Assembly: GCF_900107625.1 (NCBI RefSeq)
Contig: NZ_FNQK01000005.1
Span: 124,001-188,000, forward strand
Origin: Bizionia paragorgiae
GTDB taxonomy: Bacteria > Bacteroidota > Bacteroidia > Flavobacteriales > Flavobacteriaceae
Direction of reading: 5' to 3'
Length of the DNA: 64,000 nt
This document shows, in pieces, positions 24,571-34,050 of the stretch. The translations under genes and the position numbers were made by a program. The notes under the pieces are model-generated. The model saw nothing but the letters and a program-made list of their open reading frames with translations. It did not search any database and was not told the origin of the DNA. Each line of letters begins with the position of its first letter. The stretch's first letter is position 1.

Positions 24571-25995
24571 TTAGGCATTGGCTAATTTATTAATCATCCC
24601 ATTAAAAATTAAACCATGAAAGGGGAGTACACTGTACCAATAGAGTCGTCCTGCAAGTCCGCGAGGTCTAAAAACAGCGCGCTGATATACGATGCCTTTG
24701 TCGACTTTAAACTCTAGCCAAGCTTCACCGGGAAGTTTCATTTCGGCAAAGAGTAACAACCGCCCGGAATCTTTATCGGCTAAAAGCACACGCCAAAAGT
24801 CTAAAGCATCTCCTGTTTGAATGGAGGTTTTATTTGTTCTTCCGCGACGCAATCCAATTCCGCCAACTAATTTATCTATAGCGCCTCTAATTTTCCATAA
24901 GGTAGTACCGTAGTACCATCCGTTTTCACCACCGATAGCCCATATTTTTTCTAGAGTACGCGCCTCACTTTTAACTTTACGTTGTTTTATGTCTTTAAAA
25001 CACCCATATTCTGGGACATTGATATATTTAGCGGAAACTCTTTTTTTAGAGCGGCTACTAACAAAAGAGTCTTTCCAACTGGAGGCAATACTGTTTTGTT
25101 CTATCTTAACAAAGGCTAATTTAACAGCTTTAGTGTACGACATAGGTTGCACGTCTAAGAGTTGGTTTATGTTGCTTGACTTACCTATAATCTCAACTCC
25201 CATACTATTTACCAGTGTTCTAGCGAGTTTGTATGAGGTGGAAGTCACAAAATAAAGCCAATAACTTGATAGTTTTGGGGTCATGATTGGCACTGTAAGT
25301 ATATACCGCTTAAGACCTCGCACTTCAGCAAAACGAAGTAGCATTTGCTTGTAGGTTAAAACTTCAGGTCCAAAAATATCATGAGAGGTATTGTATAACT
25401 CTTCTCGTCCTAAACCTTTAGTTAAGAAACTGAGAATGTCGCGAATGGCTATGGGTTGTGTTTTGGTATTTAGCCATTTTGGTGCTATCATTACCGGAAG
25501 TTTTTCGACCAAATCTCTAATAATCTCGAACGATGAACTCCCGGAGCCTACTATAATACCCGCTTTAAAAACAGTTAAGGCATAGACATCCGACTCTAGG
25601 GTGTGTTCTACGTTTTGTCGCGATATAAGATGCTTTGATAATTTCGAGTCGTTAGTTATACCGCTGAGGTAAATTACTTGTTTGACCTTGGTAGTTTCTA
25701 TATAGTTTTTAAAATTGATGGCGCAATCGGCTTCCATTTGCTGAAACGCGTCGACAGAATTCGACATGGAATGAATCAGGTAGTAGGCGGCGTCGATGTC
25801 CTTAGGGATGTTTTTTAAGGATTCTGGATCTAGAAAATCGGCTTCTACAATATGAACTTGAGATTCTTCAGAATACTGTTTCTCGGTTCGTAATTTTCCC
25901 CGAACAGCACAAATTACGGTATGACCTTGCTCTAATAATATTGGAATAATGCGTTTTCCAATATATCCTGAAGCTCCTGTTACTAATATTCTCAT
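24571..25995 (-). CDS. SDR-type epimerase/reductase with C-terminal DUF2867
   Basis: The N-terminal half is an atypical (NmrA-like) SDR domain that begins MRILVTGASGYIGKRIIPIL, giving the dinucleotide glycine loop GASGYIG. The C-terminal half (about residues 330-475) has the DUF2867 pattern, with WAIGGENGWYYGTTLWKIRG, GDALDFWRVL and a final LPFHGLIFNGMI stretch. The combination is common in Bacteroidota and no reaction has been established for it. I chose the ATG at 25995 since the longer frame adds 15 residues ahead of the Rossmann motif. It lies directly upstream of the photolyase operon on the same strand, but the operator region separates them. Confidence 0.75.
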   Translation of the reverse strand: MRILVTGASGYIGKRIIPILLEQGHTVICAVRGKLRTEKQYSEESQVHIVEADFLDPESLKNIPKDIDAAYYLIHSMSNSVDAFQQMEADCAINFKNYIETTKVKQVIYLSGITNDSKLSKHLISRQNVEHTLESDVYALTVFKAGIIVGSGSSSFEIIRDLVEKLPVMIAPKWLNTKTQPIAIRDILSFLTKGLGREELYNTSHDIFGPEVLTYKQMLLRFAEVRGLKRYILTVPIMTPKLSSYWLYFVTSTSYKLARTLVNSMGVEIIGKSSNINQLLDVQPMSYTKAVKLAFVKIEQNSIASSWKDSFVSSRSKKRVSAKYINVPEYGCFKDIKQRKVKSEARTLEKIWAIGGENGWYYGTTLWKIRGAIDKLVGGIGLRRGRTNKTSIQTGDALDFWRVLLADKDSGRLLLFAEMKLPGEAWLEFKVDKGIVYQRAVFRPRGLAGRLYWYSVLPFHGLIFNGMINKLANA

Positions 25996-26131
25996 TGTAT
26001 TTGGGTTTAAACGAGAGGTGCTAAAAGTCTTGATGATCAAAGACTCTGAGTCCTATCGAAATATAATTTATGTCTTAATTTTCAGAAACTGCTACAAACT
26101 ACCTATATTTAACATTTAAAATAAACTCCTA

Positions 26132-26506
26132 ATGAAAAAAGTTTTAGCGACCCTATTTTTTGTAGCCATCCTAGGAATAGCTGGGTATTTTACCTTTATC
26201 TATTATGTACCCTTTAGTGAAGGGATTCGCTCTGGTGAATTGATAAAGTTTAGTAAACGCGGTATGATAATAAAAACCTGGGAAGGGGAGATTAGTCAAG
26301 GGATTTCTGGCGCGCAAATATTTTCGTTTTCGGTAGAGCAAGATAATGAACAGGTTATTAACGATTTGCAGGAATTTCAAGGTAAATATGTTAAGGTTCG
26401 CTATCTCGAGCGTTATGGTTCTTTCTTTTGGCTGGGAGATACTAACCACTTTATAACCTCGGTAGAGTTAGAAAGTTCGCCTCATTTTGGAGGGCAACGT
26501 AATTAA
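26132..26506 (+). CDS. small membrane-anchored protein of unknown function
   Basis: The 124-residue product has one N-terminal hydrophobic helix (VLATLFFVAILGIAGYFTF) followed by a beta-rich domain. Notable segments are SEGIRSGELIKFSKRG, IKTWEGEISQGISGAQIFSFS and LERYGSFFWLGDTNHFIT. I recall close relatives in flavobacterial genomes carrying the label 6-phosphogluconate dehydrogenase, but nothing in this sequence supports that enzyme. It is divergent from the SDR-DUF2867 gene and is followed by a long-stem terminator. Confidence 0.7.
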   Translation: MKKVLATLFFVAILGIAGYFTFIYYVPFSEGIRSGELIKFSKRGMIIKTWEGEISQGISGAQIFSFSVEQDNEQVINDLQEFQGKYVKVRYLERYGSFFWLGDTNHFITSVELESSPHFGGQRN

Positions 26507-26510
26507 AAAG

Positions 26511-26580
26511 AGTCCTTGCAGTTTTAAGTTTATACTATGCACAATGTAAAGCCCTTGACTATAAACAAGGACTTTCTTTT
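26511..26580 (+). terminator. terminator of the small membrane-protein gene
   Basis: AGTCCTTG (26511-26518) pairs with CAAGGACT (26566-26573), and an inner GTTTATA / TATAAAC pair reinforces the stem. A T-rich tract follows. Confidence 0.65.
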
Positions 26581-26626
26581 GCTTAAACTTTGCTATTAAA
26601 TCATTGGAATGTTTGTTGTGAGCTCC

Positions 26627-27943
26627 TTAAAGCTGAAGCGTTTTATAGTTGTTAATTTTAATATGTTGCGCTTTGAGATCAAACATTAAATTATAAAGAC
26701 CAAAAAAGGTTCTGTTGATATAGATAAAATGTTTTGAGCCTCGGTTACCATTCATTTTTCTCAATTCGGTGCTTTTACTATAGCGTTCGCCAAATTCAGC
26801 AATGGCATTAAAAAAACTAGGGTCTGAAAAATCAAAGGTCTCGCCGTGAAACGGTTTTGTGAATAAACGCAACATCCCTTGAAACATATCGTTAAAAAAT
26901 GCTAACTCTTCCGGACTGTCTTCAGCGCGTAAAATTTCTAAAGCGTACATTTTTTCGGTAAATAATTTGGGGTCTTCTATCGTTTCCTTTTTCGCTAATT
27001 CGAAGTAGGGGGTATAAAATTCTTCTGGAACCGCTTTCATACATCCAAAATCTATAGCTATTAAGTCATGATCTTGAGAGACCATAAAATTCCCTGGATG
27101 CGGATCGGCATGCACTTTTTTTAAGACGTGCATTTGATACATGTAAAAGTCCCATAAGGCTTGCCCTAATACATTGGCTTTCTCCTGGTCTGTATTTGTA
27201 TTAGTAAATTCCGATAAATGTATGCCATCCATCCAGTCCATGGTAATAATGCGTTCTGAAGACCACTCCTTATAATAGGTAGGGAACTTTAGATTAGGAA
27301 TGTGCTTGCAGGCCTCTACAACGGCAGTACTTTGCTCTAATTCTAAGATGTAATTGGTTTCTTCTATGAGTTTGTTCTCTACTTCTTTAAAATACTTATC
27401 GGAATCTTTACCTTTTATATTAAACATTTTAATGGCTATAGGCTTTACTAGTGCTAAATCGGTCGATATACTATCGGCAACTCCGGGATATTGGATTTTA
27501 ACTGCTAATTGTTTACCGTCTTTTTCTGCCAAATGCACTTGTCCGATACTTGCTGCATTTACCGATTCTAAGTTAAAGGTATCAAAGAGTTCATTCGGTG
27601 TTTTTCCAAAATACTGTTTAAAGGTTTTTGCTACTAGCGGTGCTGATAGGGGTGGGACAGAAAACTGTGACAGTGAGAACTTTTCGACATAGGCTTGAGG
27701 GAGCAGACTTTTCTCCATGCTTAACATTTGTGCCACTTTTAAAGCACTGCCTTTAAGTTGTTTTAAGCTGTCGTAAATATCATCGGCATTATTTTTATCC
27801 AATCGGTTCTTAGCCTCAGCTTCCGTTTTGGTAAATTTATCCCCGTAATATTTTAAGTAATTCACACCCACTTTAGCACCAGTGGAGACGAGTTTTGACG
27901 CTCTTTGAATTTTTGAAGTGGGTATTTTATCTATAGTTTTCAA
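26627..27943 (-). CDS. ABC1/AarF-type atypical kinase
   Basis: This 438-residue soluble protein belongs to the ABC1/UbiB/COQ8 atypical kinase family. The family's KxGQ-equivalent helix reads LKVAQMLSMEKSLLP, so Gly is replaced by Ala71 (Lys69, Gln72). The nucleotide-binding and catalytic segments are ASIGQVHLAEKDGKQLAVKIQ, LKKVHADPHPGNFMV and IAIDFG. Known relatives act in ubiquinone synthesis or lipid homeostasis, but the substrate here is unknown, and no quinone gene is nearby. The gene follows the TetR-like gene by 17 bases on the same strand, so both are transcribed from the operator-containing promoter at 28636-28682. Confidence 0.85.
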   Translation of the reverse strand: MKTIDKIPTSKIQRASKLVSTGAKVGVNYLKYYGDKFTKTEAEAKNRLDKNNADDIYDSLKQLKGSALKVAQMLSMEKSLLPQAYVEKFSLSQFSVPPLSAPLVAKTFKQYFGKTPNELFDTFNLESVNAASIGQVHLAEKDGKQLAVKIQYPGVADSISTDLALVKPIAIKMFNIKGKDSDKYFKEVENKLIEETNYILELEQSTAVVEACKHIPNLKFPTYYKEWSSERIITMDWMDGIHLSEFTNTNTDQEKANVLGQALWDFYMYQMHVLKKVHADPHPGNFMVSQDHDLIAIDFGCMKAVPEEFYTPYFELAKKETIEDPKLFTEKMYALEILRAEDSPEELAFFNDMFQGMLRLFTKPFHGETFDFSDPSFFNAIAEFGERYSKSTELRKMNGNRGSKHFIYINRTFFGLYNLMFDLKAQHIKINNYKTLQL

Positions 27944-27960
27944 TAGTGACAGGTGTTAAA

Positions 27961-28617
27961 TTAATGGGTGTTGAATTTTTCCTTATAAATAAACTTACCA
28001 AAGTCAATAAGACTCTTTAAAGGTTTAATATCTAAAAGATCGAAACTTGTGTTGACTGCTTTTTCAATGAATATATCTGTTTTTTCAAAGGAAGGCGAGC
28101 TGTCTTCTAACCAGAATTTTAAGGTTAATAAGAGTTGTAACCAAGCGGTTTCACGTAATGAGCGTTGTTGTAGTTTTTCTAGTCGCTCCTCTTTTATATC
28201 TAGGGTTTCAATATTTAAATGATCGATGTAATTACAGAAGCCCGTTTTTAACTCACTTAAAATAGATAACGACTTTAAGCTGTTCTTGTGTTTGTTTAAA
28301 GCGTAAACCACATAACTCCTGTTTGCAGTTAAATTCTCGAAAAATGTAAAGTAAAAACTTAATAATTTATCCCTTGCATCAAACTTTTTATAATCCTCGT
28401 TAGAATCTAATACGGCCAATGTATTAGTGAATAAGGCTTTAAAAACCCCTTCCTCCAGGCTTTCGAACGTTCCGAAGTGCTCATAAAATTTGGATTCATC
28501 AAAATTATTCAATTTAGAAAATGTATAAACAGATTTTGGCTGTTCATCATGCTCTAATACATAATCCATATAAAATGAGATAAGATCTTGATCTGTAATG
28601 TGTTTCTTTTTAGCCAT
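27961..28617 (-). CDS. TetR-like transcriptional regulator with TetR C-terminal domain
   Basis: The N-terminal 60 residues form a small helix-turn-helix domain ending in KLNNFDESKFYEHFGTFESLEEGVFKALF, which matches the TetR pattern FYxHFxxxxxL. The C-terminal part is an all-helical ligand or dimer domain. The DNA-binding domain is more degenerate than usual TetR proteins, and the opening is MAKKKHITDQDLI. The gene heads a two-gene operon with the ABC1 kinase. Its promoter contains GTTTAAC and GTTAAAC half-sites at the same positions as in the photolyase-operon promoter. This makes it the best candidate repressor for both. Confidence 0.8.
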   Translation of the reverse strand: MAKKKHITDQDLISFYMDYVLEHDEQPKSVYTFSKLNNFDESKFYEHFGTFESLEEGVFKALFTNTLAVLDSNEDYKKFDARDKLLSFYFTFFENLTANRSYVVYALNKHKNSLKSLSILSELKTGFCNYIDHLNIETLDIKEERLEKLQQRSLRETAWLQLLLTLKFWLEDSSPSFEKTDIFIEKAVNTSFDLLDIKPLKSLIDFGKFIYKEKFNTH

Positions 28618-28635
28618 TGTTTTAATTTTATGAGT

Positions 28636-28682
28636 TAAAGATACGTAATGTTTAACGATTTGTTATTAATGTTAAACAAAAA
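28636..28682 (-). promoter_or_regulatory. TetR/ABC1-kinase promoter with paired GTTTAAC / GTTAAAC operator
   Basis: TATCTTTA on the minus strand (28643-28636) lies 19 bases before the ATG at 28617. GTTTAAC at 28650-28656 and GTTAAAC at 28671-28677 stand 14 bases apart, exactly as at 24438-24465. The flanking AAAGATAC and AATG before the first half-site and AAAA after the second are also shared. Confidence 0.7.
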
Positions 28683-28828
28683 TAAATGTTAATTTATAAG
28701 ACTATCGGATTTCTATCGTGTACAAGCCAGAGGTTGACGTGCGATTTTATATTTAGTATTTTGTTAACAAACAAAGATTTCTTTATGCTTAAATTTACGA
28801 GTTAATAACTTAAACACATAATACGATT

Positions 28829-29674
28829 ATGAGAAAATTACTTTTTTTAGCCGCTATTTTTTCGGCTTCTTTTGCATTAAATGCACAGGTTGAAATACCG
28901 GAATCGAGTCCCTTTACTAAAATAGAGCAGAAGGTTGGTTTAACCGATGTGACTTTAGAATATTCGAGACCAGGAATGAAAAATCGTGAGATTTTTGGAA
29001 ATCTTGTTCCTTACGATAGAGTGTGGAGAACGGGAGCGAACTTTAATTCTAAAATCACGTTTAGTGAAGATGTATTAATAGGAGGTAAAGATGTGAAAGC
29101 AGGAACTTATGCTATTTTTACTAAACCAAACAGTTCTAAGTGGGATGTTTATTTTTATGCGGATACTCAAAACTGGGGTGCACCAGCACAATGGGACGAT
29201 TCTAAAGTAGTTGCTACTGTAAAAGCAGAGACTTATAAGTTACCTATGAATATAGAAACCTTTACTATGGGCTTTGATGATTTAACAAGTAGTTCTGCTG
29301 TTTTAGGAATCATGTGGGAAAACATTTATGTAGCAGTACCATTTAGTGTGTATACGGATAAAACGGTAACTAAATCTATAGAGAAAGCTTTAAACGGACC
29401 TTCAGCAAATGATTACTATGCTGCTGCAACTTATTATTTAGAAGAAGGAAAAGATCCTAAACAAGCTAACGAGTGGATGAAGAAAGCTTTATCTATGATG
29501 AAAGATCCTAAGTTTTATCAATTAAGAAAACAAGCTTTACTTTATGCTGCTGTTGGTGATAAGAAAAATGCAATTAAAACGGCTAAATTATCATTAGAGA
29601 AATCTAAAGAAGCAGGGAATTTAGACTACGTTAAAATGAATGAAGATTCTTTAAAAGAATGGGGTGCACTATAG
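28829..29674 (+). CDS. DUF2911 domain-containing secreted protein
   Basis: The signal peptide MRKLLFLAAIFSASFALNAQ is followed by the DUF2911 domain, with IEQKVGLTDVTLEYSRPGMK, FGNLVPYDRVWRTGANF and the GTYAIFTKPNSSKWDVYFY segment. The last 80 residues form TPR-like helices (ANDYYAAATYYLEEGKDPKQ). Its function is unknown; many marine Bacteroidota have several copies. It is located in the periplasm. A 211-base region upstream separates it from the TetR-like gene and a bidirectional terminator follows it. Confidence 0.85.
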   Translation: MRKLLFLAAIFSASFALNAQVEIPESSPFTKIEQKVGLTDVTLEYSRPGMKNREIFGNLVPYDRVWRTGANFNSKITFSEDVLIGGKDVKAGTYAIFTKPNSSKWDVYFYADTQNWGAPAQWDDSKVVATVKAETYKLPMNIETFTMGFDDLTSSSAVLGIMWENIYVAVPFSVYTDKTVTKSIEKALNGPSANDYYAAATYYLEEGKDPKQANEWMKKALSMMKDPKFYQLRKQALLYAAVGDKKNAIKTAKLSLEKSKEAGNLDYVKMNEDSLKEWGAL

Positions 29675-29703
29675 GACTCCTTTTTAAAAGACAATCATAT
29701 AAT

Positions 29704-29736
29704 AAAAAAGCGAACTTTTAAAGTTCGCTTTTTTTT
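29704..29736. terminator. bidirectional terminator between DUF2911 and TonB-receptor genes
   Basis: AAAAAAGCGAACTTT pairs with AAAGTTCGCTTTTTT with a one-base turn. Runs of A and T on both sides make it usable from either strand. Confidence 0.85.
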
Positions 29737-29767
29737 ATCTGTAGTTTTTAACGACTATAAATACATT

Positions 29768-32230
29768 TTAAAAACGCATCGCGGTTTTAATATTAAACAC
29801 GCGTGGCGTTAAATAGTTCGGAATGGCATACTGACGCTTGCTGTACACATCGCGAACCCATGTATTTGTAATGGAGTTTTGGTTATCGAAGACATTAAAG
29901 ATTTCAAATCCTAAAGACAGGTCTTTAAATGGTTTTTTCCAGCCACTATCGAATTGTTTTTTTGCATCGACAATCACAAACTGAAATCCGATATCAGCAC
30001 GCTTGTAATCGGGTAGTCGGTTTTGGTATTGATAGGGGTCGGCATAGCTTGGTGACCCTCCCGGTAAACCGGTATTATAGACTACATTTAAGTACATTTT
30101 AAAATTAGGTAAGTTGGGTACATAATCCTGAAATAAGGCCGCAAACTTTAAACGTTGATCGGTAGGGCGTGCAATTGCTCCGCGGTTGTTTATGTTTTCT
30201 TCAGTTTTTAAATAGCCTAAACTAAACCAACTTTCTGTTCCTGGGACAAACTCACCATTTAATCTTAAGTCTAGTCCGTAGGCGTACGCTTCCGCGGAAT
30301 TGTTAGCGCGATACCTAATACGTACGTTTTCTACTGCATACGGGTTTACATCCGATAAGGATTTGTAATAAAGCTCGCTAGTTAGCTTAAAAGGGCGTTC
30401 CCAGATATTAAAACTATAATCATTACCAATCACCAAATGAATAGATTGTTGTGCCTTCACATCCGGTTGCACTTGTCCGCTAGCATCTCTAAGTTCCTTG
30501 TAAAATGGTGGTTGATAATAAAATCCACCACTAATTCGAAATAACATATCGGCATTCCAATCGGGTTTTATCGCAAATTGGGCTCTCGGACTAAATACAG
30601 TGTGAGACTGTGAGGCGATACCTTCACCTTTTACGGTCCAACTATGAGATCGTACCCCGGCGTTGTACCAAACGTCATGCGCTCCAAGATTCGATTTTTT
30701 ACTCCACTGGACATAAGATTGTAAGCGATTAATTTGTGTGTTGTTTTTTACGTTTACATTCTGAAAAGCGGTTAACGGACCTTCGTAAGGGGAGTAAGGT
30801 TGGTCGTTAAAGGCGTCTATAGTTGGTGGGTTGATAGAAAAGCCTGCGGAGTCAATAACTTCCCATTCTATAAGTCGGTCGCGAATATCTTCGTTGGTAT
30901 ATTTAACAGACCACTTAAACTCGTTACCTTTTTTAGTGTAGGTTCCTTTGTGTTCTAGGGTTGTAATTAAAGCATCTAAATCATTTCTCCCGTGGTTGAG
31001 TTGTCCGCCAATACCTTCAGAGAATTCTACTTCCCCTAAATCTTCATCGCCAATATTGGTGTTAACTTGTCCTAAGCGGTATTGGGCTAAAATATCAAAA
31101 TGCTCTTCTTCGGTCGTGTGGTAGGTTGAAGCGACAAGATTTAAATTCAGGTTGTCATTAACTTGGTAGCTTCCTTGAAGCGCTCCAAAAAGCGTTTGGT
31201 ACGAATCGCGCTCTTGACCTTCATAATACACCAATAAGGCCAAAGGGTCATCGAGCGTTCCAAAATTGGTTTGTCGGGTTTGCGGTTCGTAATTGTATTT
31301 GTTTAGAGAGGCATTTCCTAAAAAGCTTAGCGCAAACTTATCGGTAAACTGATACGTTAAATAACTCTGTAAATCGGCAAATTTAGGGTCGTAATTAGTT
31401 TCTGTTTCTTTAGCATCGACAAGTAAACTGTTGTCGCGGTAACGCAATCCGACAATTCCAGTAAATTTTGAATCTTTACTAACGGTTTCTAGAGCAACAC
31501 TTCCTCCAAGTAAACTTAAATCGGCAGTCACTCCAAACTGATTAGGTTTTTTGTAAGTAATGTCTAAAACAGATGATAATTTATCGCCATACTTTGCTTG
31601 AAAACCACCAGCTGAGAATTCTATGTTTTCTACTAAATCACTATTTACGAAACTCAAACCTTCTTGCTGACCGCTACGGACTAAAAACGGACGGTAGACT
31701 TCAATGCCATTGACATACACTAAGTTTTCATCGAAGTTTCCCCCGCGAACCGAATATTGCGTGCTTAATTCGTTGTTGCTGCTAACTCCAGGTAAAGTTT
31801 TTAAAAGGTTCTCAACACCCGCATTAGCACCAGGAATTTTTCTAATTACAGCTGGAGATATCGTGATAATACCCTCTACATCCTTTCGTTTTTTACCGCT
31901 AATAACCACGGTAGAAATTTGTTCAATATTGACTTTTAATACCGGATTAAACTCAAAGACTTCTCCGTTTTTTAAATGTATAGTGGCTTGTACCTTTTTA
32001 TGAGAGATATGAGTAAATTCGATAACCACATCAGTATTAGCAGGTATTTTAAGCTCATAATACCCGTTTTCGTTCGTTTTTGTTCCGTCGTAAACCGTTT
32101 TTATGTTTACGTTTTCAATAGGGAAATCACTGTCGTTTAAGATGATACCGTTTACCGTAGCCGTTTGTGCTAGGGTGAAAATGGGTAATAAGAAAACAAT
32201 GAGTTTTAGAAAGTTGGCTTTAGTTGTCAA
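29768..32230 (-). CDS. TonB-dependent outer-membrane receptor with carboxypeptidase-like N-domain
   Basis: This 820-residue outer-membrane transporter starts with a signal peptide ending in LAQ. A CarboxypepD-regulatory-like beta domain covers about residues 22-100 (TVNGIILNDSDFPIENVNI). The plug domain follows at about 120-230, with ENLLKTLPGVSSNNELSTQY and SVRGGNFDENLVYVNGIEVY. The C-terminal barrel ends in FNIKTAMRF with a terminal Phe. The substrate is not evident; no SusD partner is present, so it is not a glycan-utilisation pair. The gene starts 11 bases after the M23 peptidase stop and is probably co-transcribed with it. Confidence 0.9.
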   Translation of the reverse strand: MTTKANFLKLIVFLLPIFTLAQTATVNGIILNDSDFPIENVNIKTVYDGTKTNENGYYELKIPANTDVVIEFTHISHKKVQATIHLKNGEVFEFNPVLKVNIEQISTVVISGKKRKDVEGIITISPAVIRKIPGANAGVENLLKTLPGVSSNNELSTQYSVRGGNFDENLVYVNGIEVYRPFLVRSGQQEGLSFVNSDLVENIEFSAGGFQAKYGDKLSSVLDITYKKPNQFGVTADLSLLGGSVALETVSKDSKFTGIVGLRYRDNSLLVDAKETETNYDPKFADLQSYLTYQFTDKFALSFLGNASLNKYNYEPQTRQTNFGTLDDPLALLVYYEGQERDSYQTLFGALQGSYQVNDNLNLNLVASTYHTTEEEHFDILAQYRLGQVNTNIGDEDLGEVEFSEGIGGQLNHGRNDLDALITTLEHKGTYTKKGNEFKWSVKYTNEDIRDRLIEWEVIDSAGFSINPPTIDAFNDQPYSPYEGPLTAFQNVNVKNNTQINRLQSYVQWSKKSNLGAHDVWYNAGVRSHSWTVKGEGIASQSHTVFSPRAQFAIKPDWNADMLFRISGGFYYQPPFYKELRDASGQVQPDVKAQQSIHLVIGNDYSFNIWERPFKLTSELYYKSLSDVNPYAVENVRIRYRANNSAEAYAYGLDLRLNGEFVPGTESWFSLGYLKTEENINNRGAIARPTDQRLKFAALFQDYVPNLPNFKMYLNVVYNTGLPGGSPSYADPYQYQNRLPDYKRADIGFQFVIVDAKKQFDSGWKKPFKDLSLGFEIFNVFDNQNSITNTWVRDVYSKRQYAIPNYLTPRVFNIKTAMRF

Positions 32231-32241
32231 TATGTTGTGAT

Positions 32242-33927
32242 TTATTTTCTGTAAAATGTAGCTTCAAAAGTAGTACTATTTCCTACGTTATCTGTAACAA
32301 TTACTTTTAAATTGTTTTTCGTTTCTGTGCTAACACCATCGTTAAAATCGTAGGTTAATAGCTTTGTTTTATAATCGTACTCCATTAAAATCCATTGTCC
32401 GTTAATGGTCGCACGGTAATTTGAGATACCGGTTGTTTTATCGTTTATTTTTAATTTTAAATAACGGTACTTACTTAGCCAAGCACCATCCTTAAAGCGG
32501 ATAGGGGTAATGGTAGGTGCGTCGTTATCTTTAGCAATAGTATAGGTGCCTAAGTTTTTAGTGCGGGTGGTAAAGGTTTTACCTTTTTTTATCGTTCTCG
32601 AGTAACTCGGAAAATCATTCCATCCCACCAATCGCGCAATGTACAACTGGTTAAGATCTTCACTGTGGTACTGCTCTAAATTAAAAGTAACAGTAAAGTA
32701 CTTTTTTAATGGAATAATAGGTTCGTGTAAAACGAGTGTGTCATTCTCCACTTGAAAATCTATAAAAAAATTATCGTAAAACGACTCTCTTGGAAAATGT
32801 ACCGTCACATTATCTTTTTCTAAAATATTCTCCTGACTGGCTAAAATGTAATGCGGTGTAACTTTAAGGTCTAAAGAATCGATAGGATTTGTGCTAACAC
32901 CATTAATTTCTAAATCGACTGTAGTAGTATTGTCTTTAAAATCTTTAATTTCCACTTTATAAACAGAAGCGGTACTATCGGCAATCGAAATATATCCATC
33001 CTCTGTAGTATTCGTATAAAGGCTTAGCGGGTTGTTGTTTTCAATAAATAATTTCTGAAGCTTGTCTTTTTCATTTTTATACAACTCATAATCCATTAAT
33101 CGGTTAATGTGGTTGGTTTCTGAAAATGAAAAGCGTCTAAAATCGATTTCGAAATTTTTTAAACCGTTAAAAAATGAGGAGATATTGTACACACCATTTT
33201 TGTTAGCGGCTAAATCTTGTCGGTCTATAGTTTCTATAGCAAAACCAATTTTACCATAAGCCGTAATGTCTTCCACTTTATAATCGCCATCCGGTTGCGG
33301 AATTAACCGTAGTTTTTGTCGTTTTACAGAACCGTTTATATGCGCATCTTCACTTATAGGATAGGCGTACATGTTGCTCACCAAAGGTTTTGTGGTGTCT
33401 AAAACATCGATGCCAAAAAGTAATGGGTTTATAGGGCGTTCTTCGTTATCTCTAATTTCAAAATGTAAATGCGGTCCTCCAGAGCTCCCTGTATTTCCTG
33501 AGTAGGCGATGAGTTGTTTTTTGCTTACCGGTAATTCGCTAGGGGTAGGGAAGACTTCAATTTCGAACGATTCGCGCTCGTATTGTAATTTCTTGATATA
33601 GGTTTCCAATTCCGGGCTAAGTTTCTGTAAATGGGCATATACCGAAGTGTAGCCGTTAGGATGCGTAATGTAAATGGCTTTTCCGTATCCAAAATGAGCT
33701 ATTTTTATACGACTGACATATCCGTCGGCTATAGCATAGACTTTTTTACCTTGAACTTGTTGGGTTTTAATATCTAAACCGGCATGGAAATGATTAGACC
33801 GTAATTCGGCAAAAGTACCCGACAAAATTATCGGAATATCTAAAGGCGAAGTAAAATAATCTTGGGGATAAGGATTTTGACTAAAAATAGTATAGCTAAA
33901 AAGGAAAAATAATAGGAATTTTCTCAT
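32242..33927 (-). CDS. M23 family metallopeptidase (cell-wall endopeptidase-like)
   Basis: A signal peptide (MRKFLLFFLFSYTIFSQ) directs export to the periplasm. The M23 LytM domain occupies about residues 30-160, with zinc ligands in NHFHAGLDIK (His48, Asp52) and GGPHLHFEIRDN. It should cut cross-links in peptidoglycan or act as a degenerate activator. The remaining 400 residues are beta-rich, containing a repeated NxxVxDNVGNSTTF-like strand near the end, and have no recognised domain. It is transcribed ahead of the TonB receptor with an 11-base gap. All usual metal ligands appear present, so an active enzyme is likely. Confidence 0.85.
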   Translation of the reverse strand: MRKFLLFFLFSYTIFSQNPYPQDYFTSPLDIPIILSGTFAELRSNHFHAGLDIKTQQVQGKKVYAIADGYVSRIKIAHFGYGKAIYITHPNGYTSVYAHLQKLSPELETYIKKLQYERESFEIEVFPTPSELPVSKKQLIAYSGNTGSSGGPHLHFEIRDNEERPINPLLFGIDVLDTTKPLVSNMYAYPISEDAHINGSVKRQKLRLIPQPDGDYKVEDITAYGKIGFAIETIDRQDLAANKNGVYNISSFFNGLKNFEIDFRRFSFSETNHINRLMDYELYKNEKDKLQKLFIENNNPLSLYTNTTEDGYISIADSTASVYKVEIKDFKDNTTTVDLEINGVSTNPIDSLDLKVTPHYILASQENILEKDNVTVHFPRESFYDNFFIDFQVENDTLVLHEPIIPLKKYFTVTFNLEQYHSEDLNQLYIARLVGWNDFPSYSRTIKKGKTFTTRTKNLGTYTIAKDNDAPTITPIRFKDGAWLSKYRYLKLKINDKTTGISNYRATINGQWILMEYDYKTKLLTYDFNDGVSTETKNNLKVIVTDNVGNSTTFEATFYRK

Positions 33928-34050
33928 AAATAGGGATTGTTATGGCTAAAATAGAAATTAGTAATCCGATTATCAAATATAATTAAAAATACAGGCGGTC
34001 TAGCCGATTTTAGGCTATTCTAATTATTTTTAAATTTTATGAAAAAAGAA

